A stretch of 59,345 nucleotides of DNA from Burkholderiales bacterium (lineage in GTDB: Bacteria; Pseudomonadota; Gammaproteobacteria; Burkholderiales; Burkholderiaceae_C), in assembly GCA_016195825.1 (NCBI GenBank), contig JACPYV010000095.1:1-59345 (forward strand). Reading direction: 5' to 3'. The notes under the pieces were generated by a model. It had not been told where the DNA came from and did no database searches. It was given only the letters and a program-made list of their open reading frames with translations. Positions within the stretch are counted from its first letter, which is position 1, and each line of letters begins with the position of its first letter. A program made the translations under genes and the position numbers. Below are positions 24,448-32,317 of the stretch, piece after piece.

Positions 24448-25009
24448 CAGTTGTTGCTTGCCGGCGGAATCCGTGCAGTTGGCATGCGCGACGCGAGCAC
24501 CGCAGCGCAGGTTCGAGTTCCGCTGGCTTGCCAGATATCCAACTGCTCTTGACCAATGCCGGGCCTCGCTCCAGCGGCATCCGCGCACTGGAGCTTGGTG
24601 GCGGGCACGAAGACGGGCTCGGCTAGGAAGCAGGCGGACGAATGCGGTCCAGGCTGGGCAGCTTGCACGCGGAGGCAGCGGCGTGCGCCAGGGTCTGCGG
24701 CAGATCGGCGGCAGGCCTGTCAGGCTAGCAGCGCATGAGGAGCGTGCAGACCAAGCAGCTCCCCACTCTGCAGGCAGGACCAAGTGCGGATTGCGCCGGC
24801 AGGGCGGCTCAGCGGCGGCGCACGGCCGACCAGGTCATCAGGCGACGGGCAAACGTAGCGGCTCCCCAGGCCCAGGCATCACCCCAAGCCGTTGAACCCC
24901 AGGATCCTGCACGGAACGCTGCCGGCCAACGGTCACCGTGTCCCGGGCCGCGGCCATTCCACACGTAAATGGCCGGAGTACATCGCGGCAATCGGGGGAC
25001 GCGAAACAT
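24448..25009. other. Non-coding stretch, no gene supported
   Basis: About 560 bp in which only GC-rich shadow frames are open on both strands; none has a recognisable product. It may be degenerate DNA at a junction between accessory DNA and the siderophore locus. The right end holds the promoter of the TonB receptor gene. Confidence 0.4.
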
Positions 25010-25034
25010 GCAAATGAGATTGATTCGCATTATG
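25010..25034 (+). promoter_or_regulatory. Fur-box-like operator
   Basis: GCAAATGAGATTGATTCGCA continuing to TTATG: an imperfect inverted repeat with ATGAGA and TCGCAT half-sites around a TTGAT centre, close to the beta-proteobacterial Fur consensus (AATGAGAATNATTCTCATT). It lies about 70 bp upstream of the TonB-receptor start. Iron repression is inferred. Confidence 0.65.
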
Positions 25035-25102
25035 AATTAACATTGCGTTGTATCGAGCCGAGCGCTCCTCCGGCAGTGCCCCCCACTTTCGAAATCCAAA
25101 CC

Positions 25103-27220
25103 GTGACCTCCCTGCGCTTCAGCCCGCTCGCCCTTGCTCTGTTCTCTGTGCTTCCCGCCGTCGCCCAGCAGCCCGCCGACCCGCAACTGCAGCGCGTCGT
25201 CGTTACCGCCACCCGCGGCACCAAGGCCATCGACAAGATTCCCGGCGCGGTATCGGTCATCACCGCCCAGGAGATCGAGACGCAAACCCTGGTCGCCGAG
25301 GACCTGAGCGCGGTGTTGTCCGTGCTGGCGCCCTCCTATGCACCGTCGCGCCAGAAGATGACCAGCTTCGGTGAATCCATGCGCGGACGCACGGCGCTGC
25401 TGCTGTTCGACGGCGTGCCGCAGAGCAACCCGCTGCGCAACGGCGCCCGCGAGGGGTATTTCGCTGACCCTTCGCTGATCGAGCGCATCGAAGTCATTTC
25501 CGGCGCCTCCGCCGCCCAGGGCCTCGGCGCCACCGGCGGCATCATCAACTTCATCTCCAAGACACCGCGCGAAACCGGCACCCGCCAGCGCGTCGAGCTG
25601 AAGTACGGCACCCAGGGCCACAGCGACGACGCGCTGTGGAAGGCCGCCTACACGCTGGAGCACAAGGGCAACTTCGACGCGCTGCTGCACGTCGGCGCGA
25701 CGCTGCGCGGCGTGGGCGTGGACGGCGACGGCCGCCGCCTCGGCCTGGAGGCCGTGCAGGGCGACACGCAGGACTCGCGCGCCGACGACATCTTCCTGAA
25801 GCTGGGCCACGACTTCGGCGCCCAGCGCCTGCAGTTCTCGTTCAACAAGTTCCGCCTCGAAGGCGATGGCGACTGGAAGCCGGTGCCCGGCAACCGCGCC
25901 ACCGGCCAGCTCACCGGCGCCACGCCTGGCACGCCGCCGGGCAGCCCGCCGCGCAACGACGTGCGCACGGTCTCGCTGGACTGGAGCCACGCCGATCTGG
26001 CCGGCGGCCAGGCGCGCGCCCAGGTCTACAAGCAGGACTTCGCCGCCCTCTACGGCGCGACAGCTGCGACCACCTTCCAGGACACCCGCATCGCGCCGCA
26101 GGGCCAGCTCATCGACCAGTCCGAGGTGGTCGCCGACAAGGCCGGCGTCAAGCTGAGTTGGGTGCGGCCCGACCTCTTCGTTGAAGGCCTGGAGCTCACC
26201 GCCGGCCTGGACTGGCTGAAGGACACGTCCCAGCAGCGCCTGGCACTGACCAACCGCACGTGGGTGCCGCCGCTGAAGTTCACCAGCACCGCACCGTTCG
26301 CGCAGCTGGAATACGAACTGGGCCCGGTGACCATCCGCGGCGGTGCGCGCCGCGAGAGCGCCAACCTCAAGGTCGACAGCTACCAGACGCTGGCCTTTTA
26401 CAAGAACACCGCCGTGCAGGGCGGCGAGCGCAGCTTCAGCCAGTGGGTCAAGAGCCTGGGCGCGGTCTGGCGCCTGGGTGGCGGCTGGTCCACCTTCGTG
26501 GCCTACAACGAGGGCTTCGGCGTGCCCGACGTCGGCCTGGTGCTGCGTGCGGTCAATACGGCCAACCAGTCGGTGGACAAGCTGATCTCGCTGGAGCCGG
26601 TCGTCACCGACAACCGCGAGGTGGGCCTGGCCTGGCGCGGCCGCTTGGGCAGCTTCTCGGCCTCGGTCTACGACTCGCGCTCCAAGCTGGGCTCGCAGAT
26701 CCGTGTCGACGCGGCCACCGGTGTTGGCGGCGTGCTGCGCGTGCCGGTGCAGGTGAAGGGCTTGGAGTTCAACGGCGAGGTCAAGCCGCTGGCGGACTGG
26801 ACGCTGAGCGCCAGCTACGCCCGCACCCGCGGCAAGACGGCCACACAACCCGATGCACCGTTGGACGTGAGCCTGGGCGCTCGTTCGCAGGGGCCTGACA
26901 AGCTGGTGATGGCCGCTGCTTGGCAGTTCGCGCCTAAGGGCAACGTGCGCCTGCAGGCCACGCGGCTGGCCTCGCGCCATATCAACACCGGCCGCATGGT
27001 CGGCACGTCGCGGCTGGAGGAGAACTTCGATGGCTACACGTTGGCTGACCTGGCGGCCACCCATGGCACGGCCTGGGGCGATTTCGGCGTCGGCATCGAG
27101 AACCTCTTCGACCGCCAGTACGTCGGCTACTACTCGCAGGCCAACCCGGCCGGCACCAACGACGACTACTTCGCCGGCCGTGGCCGCACGCTGACCGTCA
27201 GCTGGCGGCGCAGCTTCTGA
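25103..27220 (+). CDS. TonB-dependent siderophore receptor
   Basis: About 705 residues from the GTG at 25103, which begins a signal peptide (VTSLRFSPLALALFSVLPAVAQQ). The plug domain follows (VVVTATRGTKAIDKIPGAVSVIT, TALLLFDGVPQSNPLRNG, LIERIEVISGASAAQGLGATGGIINFISK) with a 22-strand-type barrel ending in TVSWRRSF, an aromatic terminus. The longer frame beginning at 24938 would read through the Fur-box region and is rejected. The next gene overlaps by one base (TGATG). A Fur-like box upstream and the PepSY partner point to ferric-siderophore uptake; the siderophore is not identifiable. Confidence 0.87.
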   Translation: MTSLRFSPLALALFSVLPAVAQQPADPQLQRVVVTATRGTKAIDKIPGAVSVITAQEIETQTLVAEDLSAVLSVLAPSYAPSRQKMTSFGESMRGRTALLLFDGVPQSNPLRNGAREGYFADPSLIERIEVISGASAAQGLGATGGIINFISKTPRETGTRQRVELKYGTQGHSDDALWKAAYTLEHKGNFDALLHVGATLRGVGVDGDGRRLGLEAVQGDTQDSRADDIFLKLGHDFGAQRLQFSFNKFRLEGDGDWKPVPGNRATGQLTGATPGTPPGSPPRNDVRTVSLDWSHADLAGGQARAQVYKQDFAALYGATAATTFQDTRIAPQGQLIDQSEVVADKAGVKLSWVRPDLFVEGLELTAGLDWLKDTSQQRLALTNRTWVPPLKFTSTAPFAQLEYELGPVTIRGGARRESANLKVDSYQTLAFYKNTAVQGGERSFSQWVKSLGAVWRLGGGWSTFVAYNEGFGVPDVGLVLRAVNTANQSVDKLISLEPVVTDNREVGLAWRGRLGSFSASVYDSRSKLGSQIRVDAATGVGGVLRVPVQVKGLEFNGEVKPLADWTLSASYARTRGKTATQPDAPLDVSLGARSQGPDKLVMAAAWQFAPKGNVRLQATRLASRHINTGRMVGTSRLEENFDGYTLADLAATHGTAWGDFGVGIENLFDRQYVGYYSQANPAGTNDDYFAGRGRTLTVSWRRSF

Positions 27221-28278
27221 TGCGCCGCTTCTGGCTGAAGCTGCACCGCTGGCTCGCGCTTGCACTGGCCTTGCCGCTGATCGTCGTTGCGCTGCTGGGC
27301 AGCATCCTGGTCGTGCTCAAGCCGCTGGACCGTTGGCTCAACGCCGAGCTATTCAGCGTATCGGCCGGCCCGGCCGCGCTGGACCTGCTGGAGCGCACCC
27401 GCCGGCATTTGCAGGCCGAGTTCGGGCCTGAAGCGTCCTTCGTGTTGCGCCCGCCGCGCGAGGCTGGTGAGAGTCTGCGCGCGACGGTGCGCGGAAAGGC
27501 GTGGGAAGGCTTCATCTACCTCGACCCGCGCGACGCCCGCGAACTGGGCCGCCGCGGCGAACGTGAGGGGCTATTCAACTTCGTCTTCGAGCTGCACAGC
27601 TCGTTGCTGCTGAACGAGACCGGCAAGCCGCTGTTGGCCGTGCTGGCCTTGGCCTATTTGGTGCTGTTGATCGGCGGCTTGGTGCTGTGGTGGCCCAAAC
27701 GCTGGAAGCAGGCCTTTGCGCTGACACTGGATCGCGGCGTATTGCGCGGGCTGTTCGACCTGCACCGCACCGCCGGCGCTCTGCTCGGCCTGCTGATCGC
27801 TGTGCCGGTTGCCAGCGGGGCCTACATGGCCTGGAAGCCGCTGTCCCAAGCGGTGACCTCGATGGCAGGGCAGACGCCGCGGACCCCGCCCAAGATCAAA
27901 GTCGGCGACACGGCCCTGCAGCCCGCCCCGCTGGATGCCCTGGTCGCGACGGCGATGGCCCGCTTCGGCGGCGCGCCCGTCGGCTACATCGCGCTGCCCG
28001 CAGGTGCGGCCAAGCCGGTGCGCGTGCGGCTGATGCTGGCCGACGACCCGCATCCCAACGGCCTGACCTCGGTCTGGATGCATCCGCTGACCGGCGCAGT
28101 GTTGCGGGCCGACCGTTGGAACGAGCTGGACCCCGGGGCGAGCGCCAACAGCGTCATCTACCCGCTGCACACAGGCGAACTCGGCGGCTTCGCGCTTGAG
28201 GCGGTGAACGCCGTGCTTGGTATCGCCTTGGCTGCGACGGGCATGACCGGGCTGTTGCTGTGGTGGCTGAGACGCTGA
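27220..28278 (+). CDS. PepSY-associated TM protein, probable ferric-siderophore reductase
   Basis: A 352-residue inner-membrane protein of the PepSY_TM family. It has a helix at about residues 10-33 (LHRWLALALALPLIVVALLGSILVV opening), a periplasmic PepSY region, helices near 138-160 (LLAVLALAYLVLLIGGLVLWW), 185-205 and a last one at 325-350 (VLGIALAATGMTGLLLWWLRR end). Conserved histidines in the helices (LHRW, LHRTAG, ELHSS, LHTGEL) are candidate haem ligands. Such proteins act as single-polypeptide reductases releasing iron from imported siderophores. The 1-base overlap with the receptor gene indicates an operon. Confidence 0.82.
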   Translation: MRRFWLKLHRWLALALALPLIVVALLGSILVVLKPLDRWLNAELFSVSAGPAALDLLERTRRHLQAEFGPEASFVLRPPREAGESLRATVRGKAWEGFIYLDPRDARELGRRGEREGLFNFVFELHSSLLLNETGKPLLAVLALAYLVLLIGGLVLWWPKRWKQAFALTLDRGVLRGLFDLHRTAGALLGLLIAVPVASGAYMAWKPLSQAVTSMAGQTPRTPPKIKVGDTALQPAPLDALVATAMARFGGAPVGYIALPAGAAKPVRVRLMLADDPHPNGLTSVWMHPLTGAVLRADRWNELDPGASANSVIYPLHTGELGGFALEAVNAVLGIALAATGMTGLLLWWLRR

Positions 28279-28588
28279 TCCGCCATCAACTGATCCGCAT
28301 AAGCCGTGTATTGGCTGTCGGTGATTGCCCCACGATCCTGCATAGCCGCGATGCAAGCGAGCCAGCAAGCCGATCTGCGAAAGCCGAAAAGCCGCGCTCT
28401 TCTGAGTCCCATCGAGGCAGTTCAGCCTCAGTTCGGGACGCTTCAAGGCCTGTTTGGCTTTGGGCTCCCAATTCCGATCGGATGTGGCCGTTTTTTTGCC
28501 CGGCCGAGGCGTCGCATTTACGCTTTGGGTCGCTCAGATGCAATAACAGCCTATTAAGACTTCTCAGGAATTGGCTGCTCTTGCAGCC
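28279..28588. other. Intergenic region, no gene supported
   Basis: About 310 bp between the PepSY gene and the KfrA-like promoter. Open frames on both strands give no recognisable product. No tRNA, terminator hairpin or insertion sequence end was seen. Confidence 0.35.
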
Positions 28589-28632
28589 TTGACGCATCTA
28601 TCGTGGTACGTAATACTCACAATACGTAATAC
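28589..28632 (+). promoter_or_regulatory. Promoter with overlapping direct repeats (KfrA-like gene)
   Basis: A -35 TTGACG (28589-28594) and -10 TAATAC (28611-28616) are 16 bp apart. The decamer TACGTAATAC occurs at 28607-28616, covering the -10, and again at 28623-28632, a 16-bp period, with a partial third TACATACG. Repeats covering the promoter suggest autorepression by the KfrA-like protein. Confidence 0.6.
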
Positions 28633-28652
28633 ATACGAAATTGGCGGCTGAC

Positions 28653-29696
28653 ATGGCACGAGCAGGCGTGACGAAGGGCGAGGTCCAACGGGCCAGGCTT
28701 GCGCTGATCAAGGCGGGCAGGCACCCGTCGATCGACGCCATCCGCATCGAACTGGGAAACACCGGGTCGAAGGCGACGATCTTTCGCCATCTGAAGGAAA
28801 TCGAGGCCGACGAAGGTGGCGCCGGCGTGCCCCAGGGATCGGTCAGCGAAGAGCTGATGGCCTTCGTCACCAACCTGGCCGGACGCCTGGAATTCGAGGC
28901 GCAGGAGCGCTTCGACGCGCTGAAGGCCGGCCACGCCGAAGAGGTCCGCGGCCTCAAGGAACAGCTGGAAAAGGCCCGGGGCGAAGCTCGCTCGGGCCGA
29001 TCCGAGGCTGAGCGCAGCCAGATCGAGCTGTCGACCGAGCGAACCGCTCGGCAACGCGTGGAGGCTGAACTGGCCGCGCTACGCCTGGAACATGGCCAGG
29101 TGACCACCCAGCTCACCGCGCAGTTGGAAGGCGTCCAAGAGCAGCTCAAGGCCACCCAAGCCCAGGTGGCGTCGTTGGAGGAGAAGCACATCCATGCCCG
29201 GGAGGCCCTGGAGCACTTCCGCAATGCATCCCGCGAGCAGCGCGACCGCGAAGCCCGCCAGCACGAACAGCAACTGCAGTACCTGCAGCGCGAGGTTGCC
29301 AACGCGGCCGAAGCCCTGACCGCCAAGCAGACCGAACTGCGCTCAGCGCTGCAAGAGAAGGCGGATGCCTTGGCGCATCTTTTCGCGGCCCGGGCTGAAC
29401 GGCGTCAGGTTGACGATCAGTTGCGTGAGCTCAAGTCGGCCGCTGAGCGCCTGGCCGTCCAGAACCAGCTCGTCGCGAACCTGCGTGATCAGGCCCAGCA
29501 GGCGGCCCAGCAGTACGAAATCCTGCGCGTCCGGGCCAGCGACCTCGAGCAACGCAACGGGGAACTTGAGCGGTTATTGGCGGGCGCCACCGCCACCGCG
29601 CAGTTGCAGGGCGACATGGTCAAGGAGCTCCTGGCGCGAATCAGTCAGCCTGCGCCGGCTGGCAAAGCCAAAGGCAAGGCTGCCGCGGCCGGCTGA
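28653..29696 (+). CDS. KfrA-like DNA-binding coiled-coil protein
   Basis: A 347-residue protein (ATG at 28653). The N-terminal KfrA_N-type DNA-binding domain reads VTKGEVQRARLALIKAGRHPS and continues IDAIRIELGNTGSKATIFRHLKEIE; from about residue 65 to 330 it is one long alpha-helical coiled coil rich in Glu, Gln, Arg and Ala, and it ends in an Ala/Lys-rich tail. KfrA of IncP plasmids is an autoregulated protein involved in plasmid stability; chromosomal homologues often accompany integrated elements. Repeats overlapping the promoter fit autoregulation. The absence of other plasmid functions suggests an accessory element rather than a plasmid backbone. Confidence 0.82.
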   Translation: MARAGVTKGEVQRARLALIKAGRHPSIDAIRIELGNTGSKATIFRHLKEIEADEGGAGVPQGSVSEELMAFVTNLAGRLEFEAQERFDALKAGHAEEVRGLKEQLEKARGEARSGRSEAERSQIELSTERTARQRVEAELAALRLEHGQVTTQLTAQLEGVQEQLKATQAQVASLEEKHIHAREALEHFRNASREQRDREARQHEQQLQYLQREVANAAEALTAKQTELRSALQEKADALAHLFAARAERRQVDDQLRELKSAAERLAVQNQLVANLRDQAQQAAQQYEILRVRASDLEQRNGELERLLAGATATAQLQGDMVKELLARISQPAPAGKAKGKAAAAG

Positions 29697-29875
29697 CCAC
29701 GTCTATTGCATCGTCGAGCCGATTATTGGCAAGGCCATCGATGGCGCAGCCAAGAAGCCGCGGAGGTTGGGGCGAGCAAACCCTGGTCTCAAGGTTCAAC
29801 ACTGTTTGCCGAAGAGACCGGGAAACTTAGCTGCGTTCGGCTGACCACCTAAACGCACCATCAGGCGGAGGTGAT

Positions 29876-30619
29876 GTGATCAGCTCGATTTCCCAAGCGC
29901 CAATGGCGCGAACTGCAAGCCAGCAAGGCCCGACCATTGATTCACCGGAGGTGATAGCGGCACGTGTCGCGAAAGCCGTCGCGAACGGCGGCACCTACGA
30001 AGACCCGGCGCTTGGCAGCGTCACGATCACCGAAATCCCCGAGCCGCTGATTACGCAGCGCGCGTTCGTGGAAAGGCAGATCGGCTACAACAAAGATGCC
30101 GGGCGAAGCATGAACATCATGGAGAAAGAGCTGGGCAAGATCAGCGCCATGATCGCCAAGCGCCGCCCCGACATTGCCGGCTCTCAATGGGACTTCAAGC
30201 TCGTCGCCGGCAAGTTCAAGGTCTCTGGCCTTGATGAAGACGATGCCAAGTGGTTGGAGGGCAAGCTGAACGCGAACGACAAGCTCGTCGATGCCGCAAA
30301 GTCCTTCATCACCACAGCCGTCGCAGCGCTGGAAACGACGGAGCAAACCCCGGCGCACGTCGACTACAACTACCTGACGCGCCGCATGGAGACCTACGAT
30401 TTTTCGAAGGTTGCCGACCAGCTCTCGGAGAAGCTCTATTTCCGCGAGATGTTCCGAGACGCTGATTCGATCTTCGATTCGAAGCGGATTGCCTTAGAGG
30501 ACGGCAGTCGCGGCACGGCCGGCCTCAACGTTGCAGCGAACCGCTTGACGGTCAACAGCGCGCCTATCGAGCGCATGGGTGCGTTTTATTCCACCCGATA
30601 CGTGACAAGCCAGACTTGA
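29876..30619 (+). CDS. Hypothetical protein
   Basis: A 247-residue soluble protein with a GGAGG ribosome binding site before a GTG start at 29876 (an ATG at 29903 is an alternative). The middle part is helical (MNIMEKELGKISAMIAKRRPD; NDKLVDAAKSFITTAVAALE) and there are GSVTITEIPEPLI and FDSKRIALEDGSRG segments. I do not recognise the family. The Ala/Thr/Asn-rich composition and lack of cysteine resemble phage or secreted structural proteins, but no clear signal is present. It stands alone between the KfrA-like gene and the ietAS locus. Confidence 0.55.
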   Translation: MISSISQAPMARTASQQGPTIDSPEVIAARVAKAVANGGTYEDPALGSVTITEIPEPLITQRAFVERQIGYNKDAGRSMNIMEKELGKISAMIAKRRPDIAGSQWDFKLVAGKFKVSGLDEDDAKWLEGKLNANDKLVDAAKSFITTAVAALETTEQTPAHVDYNYLTRRMETYDFSKVADQLSEKLYFREMFRDADSIFDSKRIALEDGSRGTAGLNVAANRLTVNSAPIERMGAFYSTRYVTSQT

Positions 30620-31153
30620 TCGAGTGCCCATTTTCAACCGTTGGGTGACGCATCGGTTACGGCTTTCTGCCGGCGGCACTCAGGCGGCGGCGTGTGCGGT
30701 CTAGCTCGCGCCGTGTCAACCTCAACTGGGTGAGCTCACCCGTGCTGGCGCGCATCGGCAATGAGCCGGGTAGGGCGGCGTAAAGCCACGGGCCCACGAC
30801 GGCCCGCGCAAACGTTTCTGCCGGGAGGTGAGCGGTGGTGTTTCTCGCACGGCGACAACGACTAGAAACGCAGTCGTAGATAGCAAAAACTGCCTTCAAT
30901 GGCTGGAAATGCAGTCATTGAGCAGTGCGGATGTCGGAAATCGCGCAATCATTAATTGAGCACGATCAGCATCTATGCCGAGGGGTGAGAGCTGCTCCCC
31001 GCTTCCACGGTGGCTGGTGCCTCGCAGATGGTTCTAGAAGGCCGGCATCGGCGCGCCGACCGATACGCCTCCCTAAAAAATCGGCACAAACACTGTGAAA
31101 AACGGATCGATGGGCGCCTAAACTGTGACGCCAGCCCAGAAAACCGGATCGCA
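30620..31153. other. Intergenic region upstream of ietA with repeated motifs
   Basis: About 530 bp. A short minus-strand frame (30657-30899) is not convincing. Near the right end, ACTGTGA occurs at 31092-31098 and 31122-31128, and CGGATCG at 31103-31109 and 31145-31151, forming an imperfect tandem arrangement just before the ietA start; this could be an operator. The centre (about 30860-30970) is AT-richer and may hold the promoter. Confidence 0.4.
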
Positions 31154-32317
31154 GTGGACCACCTGTCTGAAGTTCTCAAGATACTCGACGGCGCATTGCG
31201 TGCCAACGCGAGTATGGCTGCGAACTACGCCGGCCTCTTAGCGGACAAGCTTGAAGAGACTGGCAATCGGCAGCAGGCGCGTCAGATTCGCGAGCGTCTG
31301 TCGCGGGCGCCAACCGCCCTCGCAACAGCTCAGAGTGCCGAAAACGGCATCACGTTGAACAACCTCCCGGTCGACGGCGAAAGCCGGCTGCACACGGTCG
31401 ACGTGAGTCAGCCCGAAGTGCGGGACGTGGGGTTGGTCCTGCCTAGTGCCATCGAGTCGCGAGTCCAGGAGTTTCTGTCCAGCGTGCGCCACCATGACGC
31501 GTTGGTGCGCGCCAATGCGGCATTGCCGAATCGACTGCTGATGCATGGTCCGCCAGGGACCGGCAAGACCCAGCTGGCACGCTGGGTCGCCGCGCAGCTG
31601 GGCCTGCAACTGCTGACCGTACGCTGCGACACGCTGGTCAGCAGTCTGCTCGGGCAGACCAGCCGGAATCTGAGGCGTGTTTTCGAGTATGCGGAGCAGC
31701 GGCCTTGTGTCCTGTTTCTCGACGAGTTCGATGCGCTGGCTGGCGCGCGTGGCAACGAGCGCGACGTGGGCGAGTTGCAGCGAGTGGTCATCGCGCTGCT
31801 GCAGAACATGGACGCTTTGCCGGACAGCACCATCCTGCTGGCAGCGACCAATCATGACCAACTCCTGGATCTCGCGGTTTGGCGCCGGTTCAGCTTCAGG
31901 CTGCCGATGCCCCTTCCCGACGAACTGGTGCGGGAGACGCTTTGGCAGCGGTTCCTGGACACCTACGCGCCAGCGAACATCAATTTCAAGACCTTGGTCG
32001 CGCGCTCCGAGGGGCTGACGGGCGCGGTCATCGAACAGGTCTGTCTGGATTCCAAGCGCAGCGCCGTGCTGGCTGGTCAGGCCCAGGTCGATGAAGACGA
32101 AGTGTTTCGGCGCCTAGGGCTGACGCTGGCGCTGATAGAACGCGTGCCGCTGAGCACGCAGGATGCCGAGATGGCTTGGCTGCGGCGCTGGGATCGCAAG
32201 ATCTTCTCGTTGCGCGTGCTGGCCAAGCTCTACGGTGTGTCGACGCGTCACGTCACCAACATCACTCAGGAGGGAGGTACAGATGGCCACGAGGAGGACG
32301 ACAAACAGTCCGGCTGA
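31154..32317 (+). CDS. ietA: IetA-like AAA+ ATPase
   Basis: About 387 residues from the GTG at 31154 (start uncertain; a frame to 31010 is open but looks non-coding). A small helical N-terminal region precedes a classical AAA+ core: Walker A GPPGTGKTQ, Walker B VLFLDEFDAL, sensor 1 LLAATNHD, an arginine finger region AVWRRFSFRLP, and a lid ending near residue 330. It overlaps the subtilisin-like gene by 35 bases. The AAA+ plus S8 protease pair is the ietAS system, first described as a plasmid stability and incompatibility locus in Agrobacterium and later shown to protect against phage. The ATPase is expected to control the protease. Confidence 0.82.
   Translation: MDHLSEVLKILDGALRANASMAANYAGLLADKLEETGNRQQARQIRERLSRAPTALATAQSAENGITLNNLPVDGESRLHTVDVSQPEVRDVGLVLPSAIESRVQEFLSSVRHHDALVRANAALPNRLLMHGPPGTGKTQLARWVAAQLGLQLLTVRCDTLVSSLLGQTSRNLRRVFEYAEQRPCVLFLDEFDALAGARGNERDVGELQRVVIALLQNMDALPDSTILLAATNHDQLLDLAVWRRFSFRLPMPLPDELVRETLWQRFLDTYAPANINFKTLVARSEGLTGAVIEQVCLDSKRSAVLAGQAQVDEDEVFRRLGLTLALIERVPLSTQDAEMAWLRRWDRKIFSLRVLAKLYGVSTRHVTNITQEGGTDGHEEDDKQSG

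Noticed and set aside
24938..25102. N-terminal extension of the TonB receptor from 24938
   Set aside because: It would run through the Fur-like box and delay the signal peptide by 55 residues; the GTG at 25103 directly starts a signal peptide.
25037..27265. 742-residue minus-strand open frame opposite the TonB receptor gene
   Set aside because: Low-complexity Ala/Gly/Arg/Val-rich translation typical of the antisense of GC-rich coding DNA; the plus strand encodes a clear receptor.
30657..30899. 80-residue minus-strand frame upstream of ietA
   Set aside because: Arg/Ala-rich, no good ribosome binding site or family; probably a chance frame.
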